From Clostridia bacterium (lineage in GTDB: Bacteria; Bacillota; Clostridia; Oscillospirales; UBA644): 25,897 nt of DNA. Of this stretch, positions 1-7,767 are shown in pieces (the stretch's first letter is position 1; each line of letters starts with the position of its first letter). The notes beneath the pieces were generated by a model. The model ran no database searches, was not told where the DNA came from, and saw only the letters and a program-made list of their open reading frames with translations. Location: contig WHHJ01000025.1 of assembly GCA_014872655.1 (NCBI GenBank), positions 1 through 25,897 on the forward strand, given 5' to 3'. A program made the position numbers and the translations under genes.

Positions 1-32
1 TTTTATAAGTTTAAAAGAAGGAGTTGTTCAGC

Positions 33-233
33 ATGAAACTGTAGCAGAAGACGCATAGAGGCGCAGCGAAAAGATTCAAAGTGACCAAAAGCGGTAAGGT
101 AAAGATTAACCACGCGTTCAGACGTCATATTTTGACCAAGAAATCAACCAAATATAAAAGAGGGATGCGCAAGGCCAATTATGCAAGCCCTGCAAACGCA
201 CCTACAATAAAGAAATTGATTCCATACGCGTAA
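33..233 (+). pseudogene. rpmI: Ribosomal protein L35, reading frame interrupted by an in-frame TAG at codon 4
   Basis: The frame from ATG 33 to TAA 231-233 encodes 66 codons that match bacterial L35, a small basic protein of the 50S subunit: KTHRGAAKRFK near the N terminus, HILTKKSTK in the middle and KKLIPYA at the end. The usual family length is about 65 residues. A good ribosome site (GAAGGAG, 17-23) lies 9 bases before ATG 33, so the start is well placed. However, codon 4 (42-44) is TAG, just before the conserved QKTHRG segment. No in-frame start follows until a GTG inside the conserved core, so a shorter L35 is unlikely to work. The gene precedes rplT by 17 bases, the usual infC-rpmI-rplT order. 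Possible explanations are a sequencing or assembly error near the window edge (AAG to TAG is one base), stop-codon read-through, or a real loss covered by another copy. I am sure of the family and unsure whether the gene is broken. Confidence 0.85.
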
Positions 234-250
234 TTTAGGAGGAACAAAAA

Positions 251-604
251 ATGGCTAGAGTAAAAGGTGCGACAACAACGCGCAGAAGACATAAGAAGAT
301 TTTAAAACTTGCCAAAGGTTATTTTGGCGGAAAGTCCAAACTGTACAGAACCGCGAACGAAGCGGTTATGAAGTCTTTGCAGTATGCTTATATTGGCAGA
401 AAGTTAAAGAAGAGAGATTTCCGTTCTTTGTGGATTACTCGTATCTCTGCCGCTGCACAGGCAAACGGAATCAACTATTCCAGATTTATTAACGGTTTGA
501 AAAAGGCTAACATTGACCTAAACAGAAAGGTCTTGGCTGAGCTTGCCGTTAGCGATCCGGCTGCATTTGCTGCTATTGCAGAAAAGGCTAAAGCGGCTCT
601 TTAA
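251..604 (+). CDS. rplT: 50S ribosomal protein L20
   Basis: L20 is an early-assembling 50S protein that binds 23S rRNA and in many bacteria represses its own infC-rpmI-rplT operon. The 117-residue product has the family's length and landmarks: an N terminus starting MARVKGATTTRRRHKKILK, the KGYFGGKSKLYRTANEAV segment, and the central RDFRSLWITRISAAAQ motif. The start at 251 has an AGGAGG site (237-242) at good spacing, and the gene follows rpmI by 17 bases, so the two are surely co-transcribed. The regulatory leader of the operon would lie before the window. A strong inverted repeat follows the stop codon and may end the operon. Confidence 0.98.
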   Translation: MARVKGATTTRRRHKKILKLAKGYFGGKSKLYRTANEAVMKSLQYAYIGRKLKKRDFRSLWITRISAAAQANGINYSRFINGLKKANIDLNRKVLAELAVSDPAAFAAIAEKAKAAL

Positions 605-622
605 TTCAAAACAAGAACAGGA

Positions 623-660
623 GGGGAATTGTCTATTGGGACAATTCCCCATATTTTATT
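623..660 (+). terminator. Hairpin after rplT, likely terminator or attenuator
   Basis: A perfect 11-base stem, GGGGAATTGTC (623-633) pairing with GACAATTCCCC (640-650), encloses a 6-base loop and is followed by the T-rich stretch ATATTTTATT. The tract is interrupted by A, so termination may be partial. That would leave read-through into the PP-loop gene, whose ribosome site starts only about 10 bases later. Confidence 0.6.
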
Positions 661-674
661 GGAGGAAAACCTCA

Positions 675-1415
675 ATGAAGAAGATTTTAAGCCCGGTACG
701 GCGCGCGGTTGAGGATTATCAAATGATTCAAAGCGGCGATCGGATTTGTGTCGGGGTTTCGGGCGGCAAAGATTCCGTGTTGTTGTTGGCGGCGCTCAAG
801 CAACTTTCCCGTTTTTACCCCAAGCCGTTTTCCGTCTTTGGCGTCACGATCGACACCGGTGCGCCGGATATGGACTTTACGCCGGTTCGGCAGTTTTGTG
901 AGCGGGAACAGATTGAATATGTGGTGCGTAAAACGGATATTTATGATATCGTTTTTGATGTTCGAAAAGAAAGCAATCCGTGTTCGTTGTGCTCTGTGAT
1001 GCGAAAGGGAGCCTTGAACACGGCTGCCGTGGAATTGGGAGCAAATAAGGTGGCGCTCGGCCATAATTACGACGATGTGTTAGAAACCTTTTTTATGAAT
1101 CTGATCCACGAGGGGCGAATCGGCTGTTTTCGGCCGGTAACCGATTTGTCGCGTACGGGTCTTTGTGTGATCCGACCGTTGATTTACATGACCGAAAATA
1201 GTGTTCGAGCCGGAGTTAAACGATGCGGATTGCCGATCGTTGTCAATACTTGTCCGGCAAATGGACACACGCAGCGCCAGGATACTAAAGAATTGCTGGA
1301 TTTATTGGAACAACATTATGACGGAATGAAAAAGCGGGTGTTTGGCGCATTGCGTCGAGCCGATATTGACGGTTGGGGAACAGAGGCACCTCGCCGCAGC
1401 AGAAAAATCAAGTAA
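675..1415 (+). CDS. TtcA-family PP-loop ATPase, tRNA thiolation type
   Basis: This 246-residue protein belongs to the N-type ATP pyrophosphatase (PP-loop) superfamily. These enzymes adenylate a base so that it can be replaced, commonly in tRNA sulfuration. The PP-loop SGGKDS is at residues 29-34, the CxxC pair CSLC at 103-106, a GHNYDD motif at 129-134 and a third cysteine (C193) in NTCPANG. TtcA enzymes use three such cysteines to hold an iron-sulfur cluster. ATG 675 is chosen because a GGAGG site lies just before it; an upstream extension would run back into rplT. E. coli TtcA is about 310 residues, so this is a shorter form and the exact substrate is uncertain. The ribosome site sits in a small GAGG-AAAA-CCTC stem (662-673), which may tune translation. 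Function is inferred from family motifs. Confidence 0.85.
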   Translation: MKKILSPVRRAVEDYQMIQSGDRICVGVSGGKDSVLLLAALKQLSRFYPKPFSVFGVTIDTGAPDMDFTPVRQFCEREQIEYVVRKTDIYDIVFDVRKESNPCSLCSVMRKGALNTAAVELGANKVALGHNYDDVLETFFMNLIHEGRIGCFRPVTDLSRTGLCVIRPLIYMTENSVRAGVKRCGLPIVVNTCPANGHTQRQDTKELLDLLEQHYDGMKKRVFGALRRADIDGWGTEAPRRSRKIK

Positions 1416-1445
1416 CAGGTTTGCGAGTGGGTTTTGCAAATGCTA

Positions 1446-1474
1446 TTGTCAAACGATATCGAATGTGGTATAAT
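1446..1474 (+). promoter_or_regulatory. Sigma-A type promoter for thyX-tmk
   Basis: TTGTCA (1446-1451) and TATAAT (1469-1474) are 17 bases apart, and TGG directly before the -10 makes it an extended -10 promoter. It lies in the 164-base gap between the PP-loop gene and thyX, leaving a leader of roughly 100 bases before ATG 1580. Confidence 0.8.
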
Positions 1475-1579
1475 AAACTGTAATAAACGAATATCGTGTT
1501 CTTTTTTGTAGGGATAGTTGGAACGTCTCTGTTTTAATAACGGAACGAAGTGTGGAGAAAAGAAAGTAGAGGGGTTTTT

Positions 1580-2353
1580 ATGCACGTTGAGTTACTGACT
1601 TATACGCCCGAGGCGCAGGTACTGGTTGCGTGTGCGGCCAAACTTTGTTATTCGGCATCGGATATTGACAGTTTGATGCAAAAACAGACGCCGGAAGCGG
1701 TGGAGCGTTTTTTGGATAAACTGGCGTCCATGGGGCATGAAAGTCCATTGGAACATGCTTACTTTACGTTTGGGATCGAAGGCGTTTCGCGGGCGTTGCT
1801 AGCACAGATCACCCGGCACCGGATCGCCTCTTTCAGTGTTCAGAGCCAGCGATATGTAAAAAGTGATTGTTTTGAATATGTCGTTCCGCATACCATTGAG
1901 CAGAACCCTCAGGCCAAAGCCGTTTTTATCCAGGCTATGGAGAGCGCGCAGCGTTCTTATGATGAGCTTGCGCAAATTTTAAAACAGGACCGATATGAGC
2001 AACTGGTTGCACAGGGGGTAGATGCCGAAGCTGCAAAAAAACAGGCGGAGCGCGGCGTATTGGAAGACGCTCGTTTTGTGTTGCCAAATGCCTGTGCAAC
2101 GAAGATGATGGTCAGCATGAATGCACGCAGTCTGCTGAATTTCTTTCATCACCGTTGCTGTAATCGGGCGCAGTGGGAAATTCGAGAACTGGCAACTCAG
2201 ATGCTGTTGTTGGTTAAGCAAGTAGCGCCCACGATTTTTCGCAAGGCGGGTCCCGGTTGTGTCAGTGGTCCCTGTCCGGAGGGATCCATGTCGTGCGGAC
2301 AAGCCGCGCAGGTGCGGAAGTATTTTGCAGAGTTGGAGCAGAAGAATGGGTAA
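1580..2353 (+). CDS. thyX: Flavin-dependent thymidylate synthase
   Basis: ThyX methylates dUMP to dTMP using methylene-tetrahydrofolate, with FAD and NADPH supplying the reducing power. It replaces the unrelated ThyA. The signature RHR-x7-S is present as RHRIASFSVQS (residues 79-89), followed by QRY. The C-terminal half has the family segments LPNACATKMMVSMNARSLLNFF and QWEIR. The 257-residue length is normal. I start it at ATG 1580, preceded by AGAGGGG; the frame is open 30 bases further upstream but has no ribosome site there. It has its own extended -10 promoter, and its stop overlaps the start of tmk, which acts on its product. Confidence 0.97.
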   Translation: MHVELLTYTPEAQVLVACAAKLCYSASDIDSLMQKQTPEAVERFLDKLASMGHESPLEHAYFTFGIEGVSRALLAQITRHRIASFSVQSQRYVKSDCFEYVVPHTIEQNPQAKAVFIQAMESAQRSYDELAQILKQDRYEQLVAQGVDAEAAKKQAERGVLEDARFVLPNACATKMMVSMNARSLLNFFHHRCCNRAQWEIRELATQMLLLVKQVAPTIFRKAGPGCVSGPCPEGSMSCGQAAQVRKYFAELEQKNG

Positions 2354-3011
2354 ATTGTTTATTGTTGAGGGTATTGACGGCAGCGGAAAAACCACGCAGA
2401 TTGCGGCGCTCAAACAACGTCTTGAGCAGGAGAATAAGCGTGTGATGCAAATTAAATTTCCGATGTATGAGCAGCCTTCCTCGGCCTTGATTCGGATGTA
2501 TCTTGCGGGGGAATTCGGCAGTCATCCTCAAGATGTGAATGCGTATGCCGCATCGTCATTTTATGCCGTAGACCGGTATGCGTCATACAAGAAGTTTTGG
2601 GGACAATTTTATCAGGATGGCGGCGTGATTATCAGCGACCGGTATGTGACGTCCAATATGATTCATCAAGGTTCTAAACTGCCTCCGGAGCAGGTTCCAG
2701 CTTTTTTTGAATGGCTTTGTGATTTTGAATATCATCGGTTGGGATTGCCGCAGCCGGACCGCGTGTTCTTTTTAGATGTTCCACCTCAAGTCAGTGTCGG
2801 ACAGGTCGAACATCGATATCAGGGCGATGAGCAAAAAAAAGATATTCATGAAAAAGATCTTGCCTATCTTCAAAAATGTTATGAAATGGGCATTTTTGCC
2901 TGTGAAAAAGGTTTTATGACACGTATTGAATGTGTGCAATCGGGAAAAATGAAGAGTGTGCAACAGATCAATGATATTTTATACAACGAGGTGTTAGCGG
3001 CTTTTTGCTGA
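2346..3011 (+). CDS. tmk: Thymidylate (dTMP) kinase
   Basis: This enzyme phosphorylates dTMP to dTDP with ATP, the step after ThyX. The 221-residue protein opens with the P-loop GIDGSGKTT at residues 9-17 and carries the DRY motif at about residues 98-100 (SDRYVTSNMIHQG), where the arginine contacts nucleotide phosphates. ATG 2346 lies inside the last codons of thyX (8-base overlap), so the two are translationally coupled. The ribosome site falls within thyX (GGAGCAG). A start further upstream would overlap thyX much more and precede the conserved N terminus. Confidence 0.96.
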   Translation: MGKLFIVEGIDGSGKTTQIAALKQRLEQENKRVMQIKFPMYEQPSSALIRMYLAGEFGSHPQDVNAYAASSFYAVDRYASYKKFWGQFYQDGGVIISDRYVTSNMIHQGSKLPPEQVPAFFEWLCDFEYHRLGLPQPDRVFFLDVPPQVSVGQVEHRYQGDEQKKDIHEKDLAYLQKCYEMGIFACEKGFMTRIECVQSGKMKSVQQINDILYNEVLAAFC

Positions 3012-3014
3012 TTT

Positions 3015-3875
3015 ATGCTTAATTTTAGAGATGTTTTATTAGAAGACCGTTCGCAGGTATGTACCGGCTTGTCTTGCAGCCGATATCTCGGATGTGATTT
3101 GTCTTTTTTAAATTTATTTGCCTGGCAGCCGGTATACAAAACACAAGTTTGTTTTGACCAAAAGATGATGTTTATCCGGTATATGCAAAATGAGCATCCA
3201 TTATATGCATTTCCTGCCGGGTGCGGGAGTCAGAAAGAGGCATTGGCTCGGCTTATAGAGTTGGAAGGAAAACAACTGCGTTTATATATAGGCCAGGAGG
3301 ATTTGGAACTGATGCAGCAGCTTTATCCGGAACAGTTTGAAGTTGCGGAATACCGCGATGCGGAAGACTATGTCTATCTGCGGTCGGACCTGGCGGACTT
3401 GAAAGGAAAAAAATATAACGGAAAGCGCAATCATATCAACAAGTTTCGTAGTTTGTATCCGGATTATCAGGTTCAAAAAATTGATTCGTCCCGCATTTCG
3501 GATTGTCTGCGTGTTTTTGAGCAATGGAGTGCTGCCCGCGACGGCGAAGATGATCGGGTTGCCGTGCTGCGTGCCTGTGAACATTTTGAGTTTTTACAGT
3601 GTGAGGGAATTTTAATTTATGTAGATGAGAATCCGGTTGCGTTTACGATCGGAACCCGGCGCAGCCCGGATATGTTTATCACACACTTTGAAAAGTGTAT
3701 CCCCGGTTTTGAAACGTGCTATAGCGTGATTAACAACGAGTTTGCAAAAAGGTTAGACGGACAGTATATCAACCGGGAAGACGATGTCGGTTTAGAAGGG
3801 CTACGAAAAGCCAAATTGAGTTATCATCCAGCCTTTTTGTTAAAAAAGTATATGGCTCGATATATTGGTGGATAA
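3015..3875 (+). CDS. DUF2156 (phosphatidylglycerol lysyltransferase C-terminal-like) protein
   Basis: This 286-residue cytosolic-looking protein resembles the DUF2156 family, which has the double GNAT fold of the aminoacyl-transfer domain of MprF. Supporting segments are KKYNGKRNHINKF (about residues 131-143), a VAFTIG strand and a C-terminal NREDDVGLEGLRKAKLSYHP stretch, as is usual for this family in Clostridia. It has no membrane segments, so unlike full MprF it cannot itself flip lipids. The substrate is unknown; an aminoacyl-tRNA donor is only a family-level guess. It starts 3 bases after tmk and is followed by a GNAT acetyltransferase. Start choice is supported mainly by the tight spacing; no strong ribosome site is visible. 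Confidence 0.8.
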   Translation: MLNFRDVLLEDRSQVCTGLSCSRYLGCDLSFLNLFAWQPVYKTQVCFDQKMMFIRYMQNEHPLYAFPAGCGSQKEALARLIELEGKQLRLYIGQEDLELMQQLYPEQFEVAEYRDAEDYVYLRSDLADLKGKKYNGKRNHINKFRSLYPDYQVQKIDSSRISDCLRVFEQWSAARDGEDDRVAVLRACEHFEFLQCEGILIYVDENPVAFTIGTRRSPDMFITHFEKCIPGFETCYSVINNEFAKRLDGQYINREDDVGLEGLRKAKLSYHPAFLLKKYMARYIGG

Positions 3876-3902
3876 GGTGCGTTGAATCTAAAGGAGTAAG
3901 TA

Positions 3903-4721
3903 ATGGAGTTTGTTCATCCGTTTGATGATTTTGAAGCGCTATGTCGACTTTATGGCGATGCTTTTTCGGTTAGTGAAAAATATCTTCGATTTTTGTCCGA
4001 ACGTGGTTGGCTGAATCCATCCGTCTTATATGCCGTAACAGAAAACGGAGAACTTCAGTCTGCTTTAGCCGCCCCGCAATATATGCTGCGATGTGGAGAC
4101 TTTGAAGGGTTATGTTCTTATTTTTGCTATGTTGCTTCTTTTACCAAGTCTAGAAGTAAAGGATATGCTTCGGCGTTAATTCGCTTTGCGATAGAAGATT
4201 TAAACAAACAAAAAGTCCCTTTTGTTTGTTTGATTCCCGCAACTACGTCTTTATTTTCATATTATGGACGATTTGGTTTTTCGGAAATGTTTTCTTATTC
4301 TAAAACAATGATCAATCCTAATGGCTTTGAGGCTGGAACATTTCAAAAGATTAGTTCTGAAAAAGTAGAGGATTATTATCCGCGTTATCAGGAGCGATAT
4401 CAGAAAATGCCGTTTTGTTGTTACAAGCCGAAATCTATGTTTTCTGCTTATGCAGCGGAACATATTTTGTCAGGCGGAGAGATTTTTACAGATGGGCAGG
4501 ATGTGATTTTTGCAATGAAGGAGCCTGCGCAATATCGGGTTGTGGAATATAGCGGATCTCCATCTTTTCAAGCTTTCTGCAATAGTGTTGATATGCCGGT
4601 CTGTATTGAAGATGCTGGCAGTGATTCAGTGTTGGGCATGGGGCTTGTTTTAGATCATGAACAAATTCGTCCGGCGGATTTGTCGGGGAATTTTGGATAT
4701 TGTAACGCGATGTTTAATTGA
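3903..4721 (+). CDS. GNAT-family N-acetyltransferase
   Basis: The N-terminal half looks like a GCN5-related acetyltransferase. An acetyl-CoA pyrophosphate-binding loop of the R/Q-x-x-G-x-A type is seen as SRSKGYASALI (about residues 81-92), followed by YYGRFGF (about residues 119-126), a common GNAT segment. The remaining residues, to 272, form a second domain without recognisable motifs. The ribosome site AAGGAG (3891-3896) supports ATG 3903. The gene pairs with the preceding DUF2156 gene; the acceptor is unknown and could be a metabolite, a protein or an antibiotic. Confidence 0.8.
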   Translation: MEFVHPFDDFEALCRLYGDAFSVSEKYLRFLSERGWLNPSVLYAVTENGELQSALAAPQYMLRCGDFEGLCSYFCYVASFTKSRSKGYASALIRFAIEDLNKQKVPFVCLIPATTSLFSYYGRFGFSEMFSYSKTMINPNGFEAGTFQKISSEKVEDYYPRYQERYQKMPFCCYKPKSMFSAYAAEHILSGGEIFTDGQDVIFAMKEPAQYRVVEYSGSPSFQAFCNSVDMPVCIEDAGSDSVLGMGLVLDHEQIRPADLSGNFGYCNAMFN

Positions 4722-4733
4722 GGAGGTAGTTTT

Positions 4734-5273
4734 ATGGTTTATGTATTACTTGCAGATGGCTTTGAGACGATTGAAGCACTTGCGCCGGTAGATATGCTGC
4801 GTCGTGCCGGTGTGGATGTGCGTACCGTTAGCGTAAAACCCAATACGTTAGAGGTCGTTAGTTCACAAAAGGTCTGTGTTCAGGCAGATATTGGTCTGGA
4901 TCAATTAAAAATAGAAGATATGAGCATGTTGGTCATCCCGGGCGGAATGCCGGGTACAACGAATCTGGACCATTTGGAGCAGATGGACGAGCTGTTGCAG
5001 AAAGCCGTTGCGCAAAACTGTTATATTGCCGCGATCTGCGCGGGGCCGACCGTGCCGGGGAAACGTGGATATCTAAATGGAAAACAGGCGATTTGTTATC
5101 CCGGTTTTGAATCGGATCTTCATGGGGCTGAAATTTGCCGTCAGCGAGTGGTTCAAGACGGTAAAATGATCACGGCAATCGGTGCCGGTGCGTGTATAGA
5201 GTTTGGTCTTACGTTGGTTCGCGTGTTGTTGGGAGATGCAGCGGCCGATCGGATCCGGGAATCGATACACTGA
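4734..5273 (+). CDS. DJ-1/PfpI (YajL-like) family protein
   Basis: This 179-residue protein matches the DJ-1/PfpI superfamily, whose members use a reactive cysteine at a nucleophile elbow for glyoxalase, deglycase-like or stress-protective roles. The nucleophile is in IAAICAGP (C102), and the conserved glutamate that polarises it aligns with E14 in DGFETIEALAPVD. LVIPGGMPG and CYPGFESDL are also typical. GGAGG (4722-4726) lies before ATG 4734. The stop TGA shares one base with the next start, so it is coupled to the folate enzyme gene. The precise reaction is not decidable from sequence. Confidence 0.9.
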   Translation: MVYVLLADGFETIEALAPVDMLRRAGVDVRTVSVKPNTLEVVSSQKVCVQADIGLDQLKIEDMSMLVIPGGMPGTTNLDHLEQMDELLQKAVAQNCYIAAICAGPTVPGKRGYLNGKQAICYPGFESDLHGAEICRQRVVQDGKMITAIGAGACIEFGLTLVRVLLGDAAADRIRESIH

Positions 5274-5851
5274 TGAAACATCAGAACTTACGTGATATCA
5301 AGTACCGTATGCGTGCCAAACATAAGGCGCTGCGTGCGGCGGTTTTGCCGGAAGAAAAAGTCCGGCGCGACCGGTTGATTTTAGAACATATTGTATCGAC
5401 GATGGCCTATGGACAGGCGCGTCAGATTTTATTATATGCCTCTTTGCCGACGGAGATTGATACCGACGGCTTATTTGCCCATGCGTTAGCTGCAGGAAAG
5501 CATTGTTTATATCCGCGGTGTGTACAGAATCATCAGATGATTTATCATTATGTAGAGAATCTGGATCAATTAACTTGCAGTACGATGGGAATCCGAGAAC
5601 CTGCACAGACAGCACCCGTATATCAGCCTCAAAGCAGCGACTTGTGTATTGTTCCTGCGCTTTCTTACGACACCTCAGGGTATCGAATGGGGTATGGCGG
5701 TGGATTTTACGACCGTTTTTTGCCGGGTTTTAGCGGTGTGACGGTCGGTATCTGCTATGATGAAGATATCGAAACACGACTTCCTCGCGGTAGGTATGAT
5801 GTGCGAGTGGACATTTTGATGACAGAAAGCGGAATCTTTCGCTTACGGTAA
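5273..5851 (+). CDS. 5-formyltetrahydrofolate cyclo-ligase
   Basis: The enzyme (MTHFS family) converts 5-formyl-THF to 5,10-methenyl-THF using ATP, returning stored folate to the one-carbon pool. The family motif GYRMGYGGGFYDRFL is at about residues 139-153, with the N-terminal basic helix and the IDT segment (LPTEIDTDGL) near residue 62 as expected. At 192 residues the length is normal. ATG 5273 overlaps the preceding stop as TGATG. The frame is open further upstream inside the DJ-1 gene, but that extension has no support. The product feeds folate pools that ThyX also draws on; they are not in the same tight gene pair. Confidence 0.93.
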   Translation: MKHQNLRDIKYRMRAKHKALRAAVLPEEKVRRDRLILEHIVSTMAYGQARQILLYASLPTEIDTDGLFAHALAAGKHCLYPRCVQNHQMIYHYVENLDQLTCSTMGIREPAQTAPVYQPQSSDLCIVPALSYDTSGYRMGYGGGFYDRFLPGFSGVTVGICYDEDIETRLPRGRYDVRVDILMTESGIFRLR

Positions 5852-5872
5852 TAAAGGACGGTTATAGAGCAA

Positions 5873-6718
5873 ATGAAAAAGACATGGATATCCGGTGCAA
5901 TGTGTCTGGGCATGATGGCAATCTTATCTGTTTTGGGATTGTTTGAATTCCCGTATCGGCAGATTGTATTCAGCGCAGTCAGTGTATTGCTGTTTACGGT
6001 ATGCGGTATTTTGCTGTTGCAGATGAGTGCCGGAATGGGTGCAAAGGCCTTTTTTCGGTTGCGTGCTACGCGATTTCGGGATTACGGCATCGTTTTGTTA
6101 TGTTTGATTGTGGTAGTCTGCGGCAGTTTTTTATTGAATTATACGGTGGGTGCGCTTTTTGATTTGGCTGGGGTGCAAATAGAAAATACCAATGTTTCAA
6201 GCATATCCGACAATTATTTGCTTGGCGTTGTTACGGTTGCGCTGATTCCGGCTATTTTTGAAGAGTTGTTTTTCAGAGGCGCCGTTTTGTCCGGATTTCA
6301 TGACAAAGGCACCTTATATGGGATTTTAGTTTCTTCGGCCCTTTTTGTTTTGATGCATGGGTTAGATCCGTTTTTCCTGACCACGTTTTTTGCCGGCTGT
6401 GTATTTGCGGTAACGGTATTGTTAACCAACAGTATTTTTGCCGCTATGTTTGTGCATTTTGCAAACAATATTATTTCTTATTTTTTGTCGGTGTATTCCG
6501 ACAGGCTTGCGCAGGTAGACTTGGATCTGTTTATGTTTTACGGCGTCATTGTGGTGTTTTTAATCAGTTTATATGGGATTTTATCTTCCGCGATCAAAAA
6601 ATATAAGCGGGTATTGAAGCGAGAGCGGAATATTCTGAATGAAGGAGAAATTTTATGGCAAGACAAGGCTATGCAGCCGCAAGACGGCGCAGAAAAAACA
6701 ACAGCAGAAAAAAATTGA
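5873..6718 (+). CDS. CPBP-family intramembrane metalloprotease
   Basis: This 281-residue polytopic membrane protein has several hydrophobic helices and the CPBP (Abi/Rce1) motifs: EELFFRG (E130, E131, R135), a second motif around MHGLDPFFL and a third in VHFANNIISY. These supply the glutamates and histidines that form the metal site in the membrane. Family members cleave CAAX-type or other membrane substrates, and some give bacteriocin immunity. The substrate here is unknown. The C-terminal tail is hydrophilic (WQDKAMQPQDG), and its last 64 bases overlap the mltG reading frame in another frame. Confidence 0.92.
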   Translation: MKKTWISGAMCLGMMAILSVLGLFEFPYRQIVFSAVSVLLFTVCGILLLQMSAGMGAKAFFRLRATRFRDYGIVLLCLIVVVCGSFLLNYTVGALFDLAGVQIENTNVSSISDNYLLGVVTVALIPAIFEELFFRGAVLSGFHDKGTLYGILVSSALFVLMHGLDPFFLTTFFAGCVFAVTVLLTNSIFAAMFVHFANNIISYFLSVYSDRLAQVDLDLFMFYGVIVVFLISLYGILSSAIKKYKRVLKRERNILNEGEILWQDKAMQPQDGAEKTTAEKN

Positions 6719-7764
6719 TCATCGTTTTGGTTGTTCTTTTAGTCGCCGTTGTTATTTTGGGGACGGCGGGCTTTTTTGGCTATCGTATTTTAGATGCCTA
6801 TCGGGAACGTAACGGGATGAATCGGACCGATGAAATCATTACCGTGACGGTCTCCGATACGGATACGGTCGAAAGCGTTGTACAGAAATTGGCAGACAGC
6901 GGCGTGGTGAAGTATGAAGACAAATTGATGGATTATCTTCGTGTTCAGGGCACCTCATTCACATTAAATACCGGAGATTTGCAGTTCTATCGTTATGCAG
7001 GATATCCGGACATTTATGGTATTATTAAAAAAGCTTCTTCTCGTCAAACGGTTACAATCCGGTTCCGGGAAGGTGATGAGGTTTCCGATTTTGTGGCTTT
7101 GTTTATTGAGAATGGCATCGGGACACAGGAAGAGTTTGACCAGGTTTTGGATACATATGATTTTGGGTATGATTATATCCCCGAGCCGGGAACACCGAAC
7201 CGACTGGAAGGCTTTTTATATCCGGATACCTATGAATTTTATCAGGATACAACGCCTCAGGCCGCTTTGAAAAAATTAGTCGATGAATTTGATGCTAAAA
7301 TTTCGGAGACCGATATCCAGGCAGGCTTGGCCGACAGTGATTTGAGTTTTTACGAGGTGCTGACGTTGGCTTCAATTGTTCAAAAAGAAGCGGGAACTGC
7401 GGCTGATATGCCGAAAGTTGCATCGGTCTTTTTAAATCGGCTGGATATTGATATGAAATTGCAGTCTGATGCTTGCTATAGTTATCGTCTTCCGAAAGAG
7501 GAGCGTTCTTATAGCCTAACGGCAGAGCAGATTCAAACTGATGATCCTTATAACACGTACATGTATGAAGGGTTAACGCCTACGCCGATTTCGAATCCGA
7601 CCATTACGGCAATTCGTGCCGTTTTGTATCCCGAACAGACAGACTATCTTTATTTTTGTTACGTGGGCAACGGTGTAACTAAGTTCGCAAAAACATATGA
7701 CGAGCATATGGTCAACGTGCGTGAATTTCGGAATTGGTATCAATCTCAGGCAGGGGAAGAATAA
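6655..7764 (+). CDS. mltG: Endolytic transglycosylase MltG
   Basis: MltG cuts nascent peptidoglycan strands inside the chain and so sets where glycan synthesis ends. The 369-residue protein has a short very basic cytoplasmic start (ARRRRKN), one membrane helix at about residues 20-43, and an extracellular YceG-like domain with the catalytic glutamate in ASIVQKEAG (E245). The later segments LTPTPISNPTITAI and YLYFCYVGNG are typical. AAGGAG (6642-6647), located within the preceding protease gene, fixes ATG 6655. Gene order mltG-trmR-(U32) matches the yrrL-yrrM-yrrN/O cluster of Bacillus. Confidence 0.95.
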   Translation: MARQGYAAARRRRKNNSRKKLIIVLVVLLVAVVILGTAGFFGYRILDAYRERNGMNRTDEIITVTVSDTDTVESVVQKLADSGVVKYEDKLMDYLRVQGTSFTLNTGDLQFYRYAGYPDIYGIIKKASSRQTVTIRFREGDEVSDFVALFIENGIGTQEEFDQVLDTYDFGYDYIPEPGTPNRLEGFLYPDTYEFYQDTTPQAALKKLVDEFDAKISETDIQAGLADSDLSFYEVLTLASIVQKEAGTAADMPKVASVFLNRLDIDMKLQSDACYSYRLPKEERSYSLTAEQIQTDDPYNTYMYEGLTPTPISNPTITAIRAVLYPEQTDYLYFCYVGNGVTKFAKTYDEHMVNVREFRNWYQSQAGEE

Positions 7765-7767
7765 TCT

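Noticed and set aside
42..44. TAG at rpmI codon 4 as proof of a recoded genetic code
   Set aside because: Three other genes (ending at 8880, 13015 and, on the minus strand, 25086) end in TAG at sensible places, beside the next ribosome site or a terminator, so TAG appears to act as stop here.
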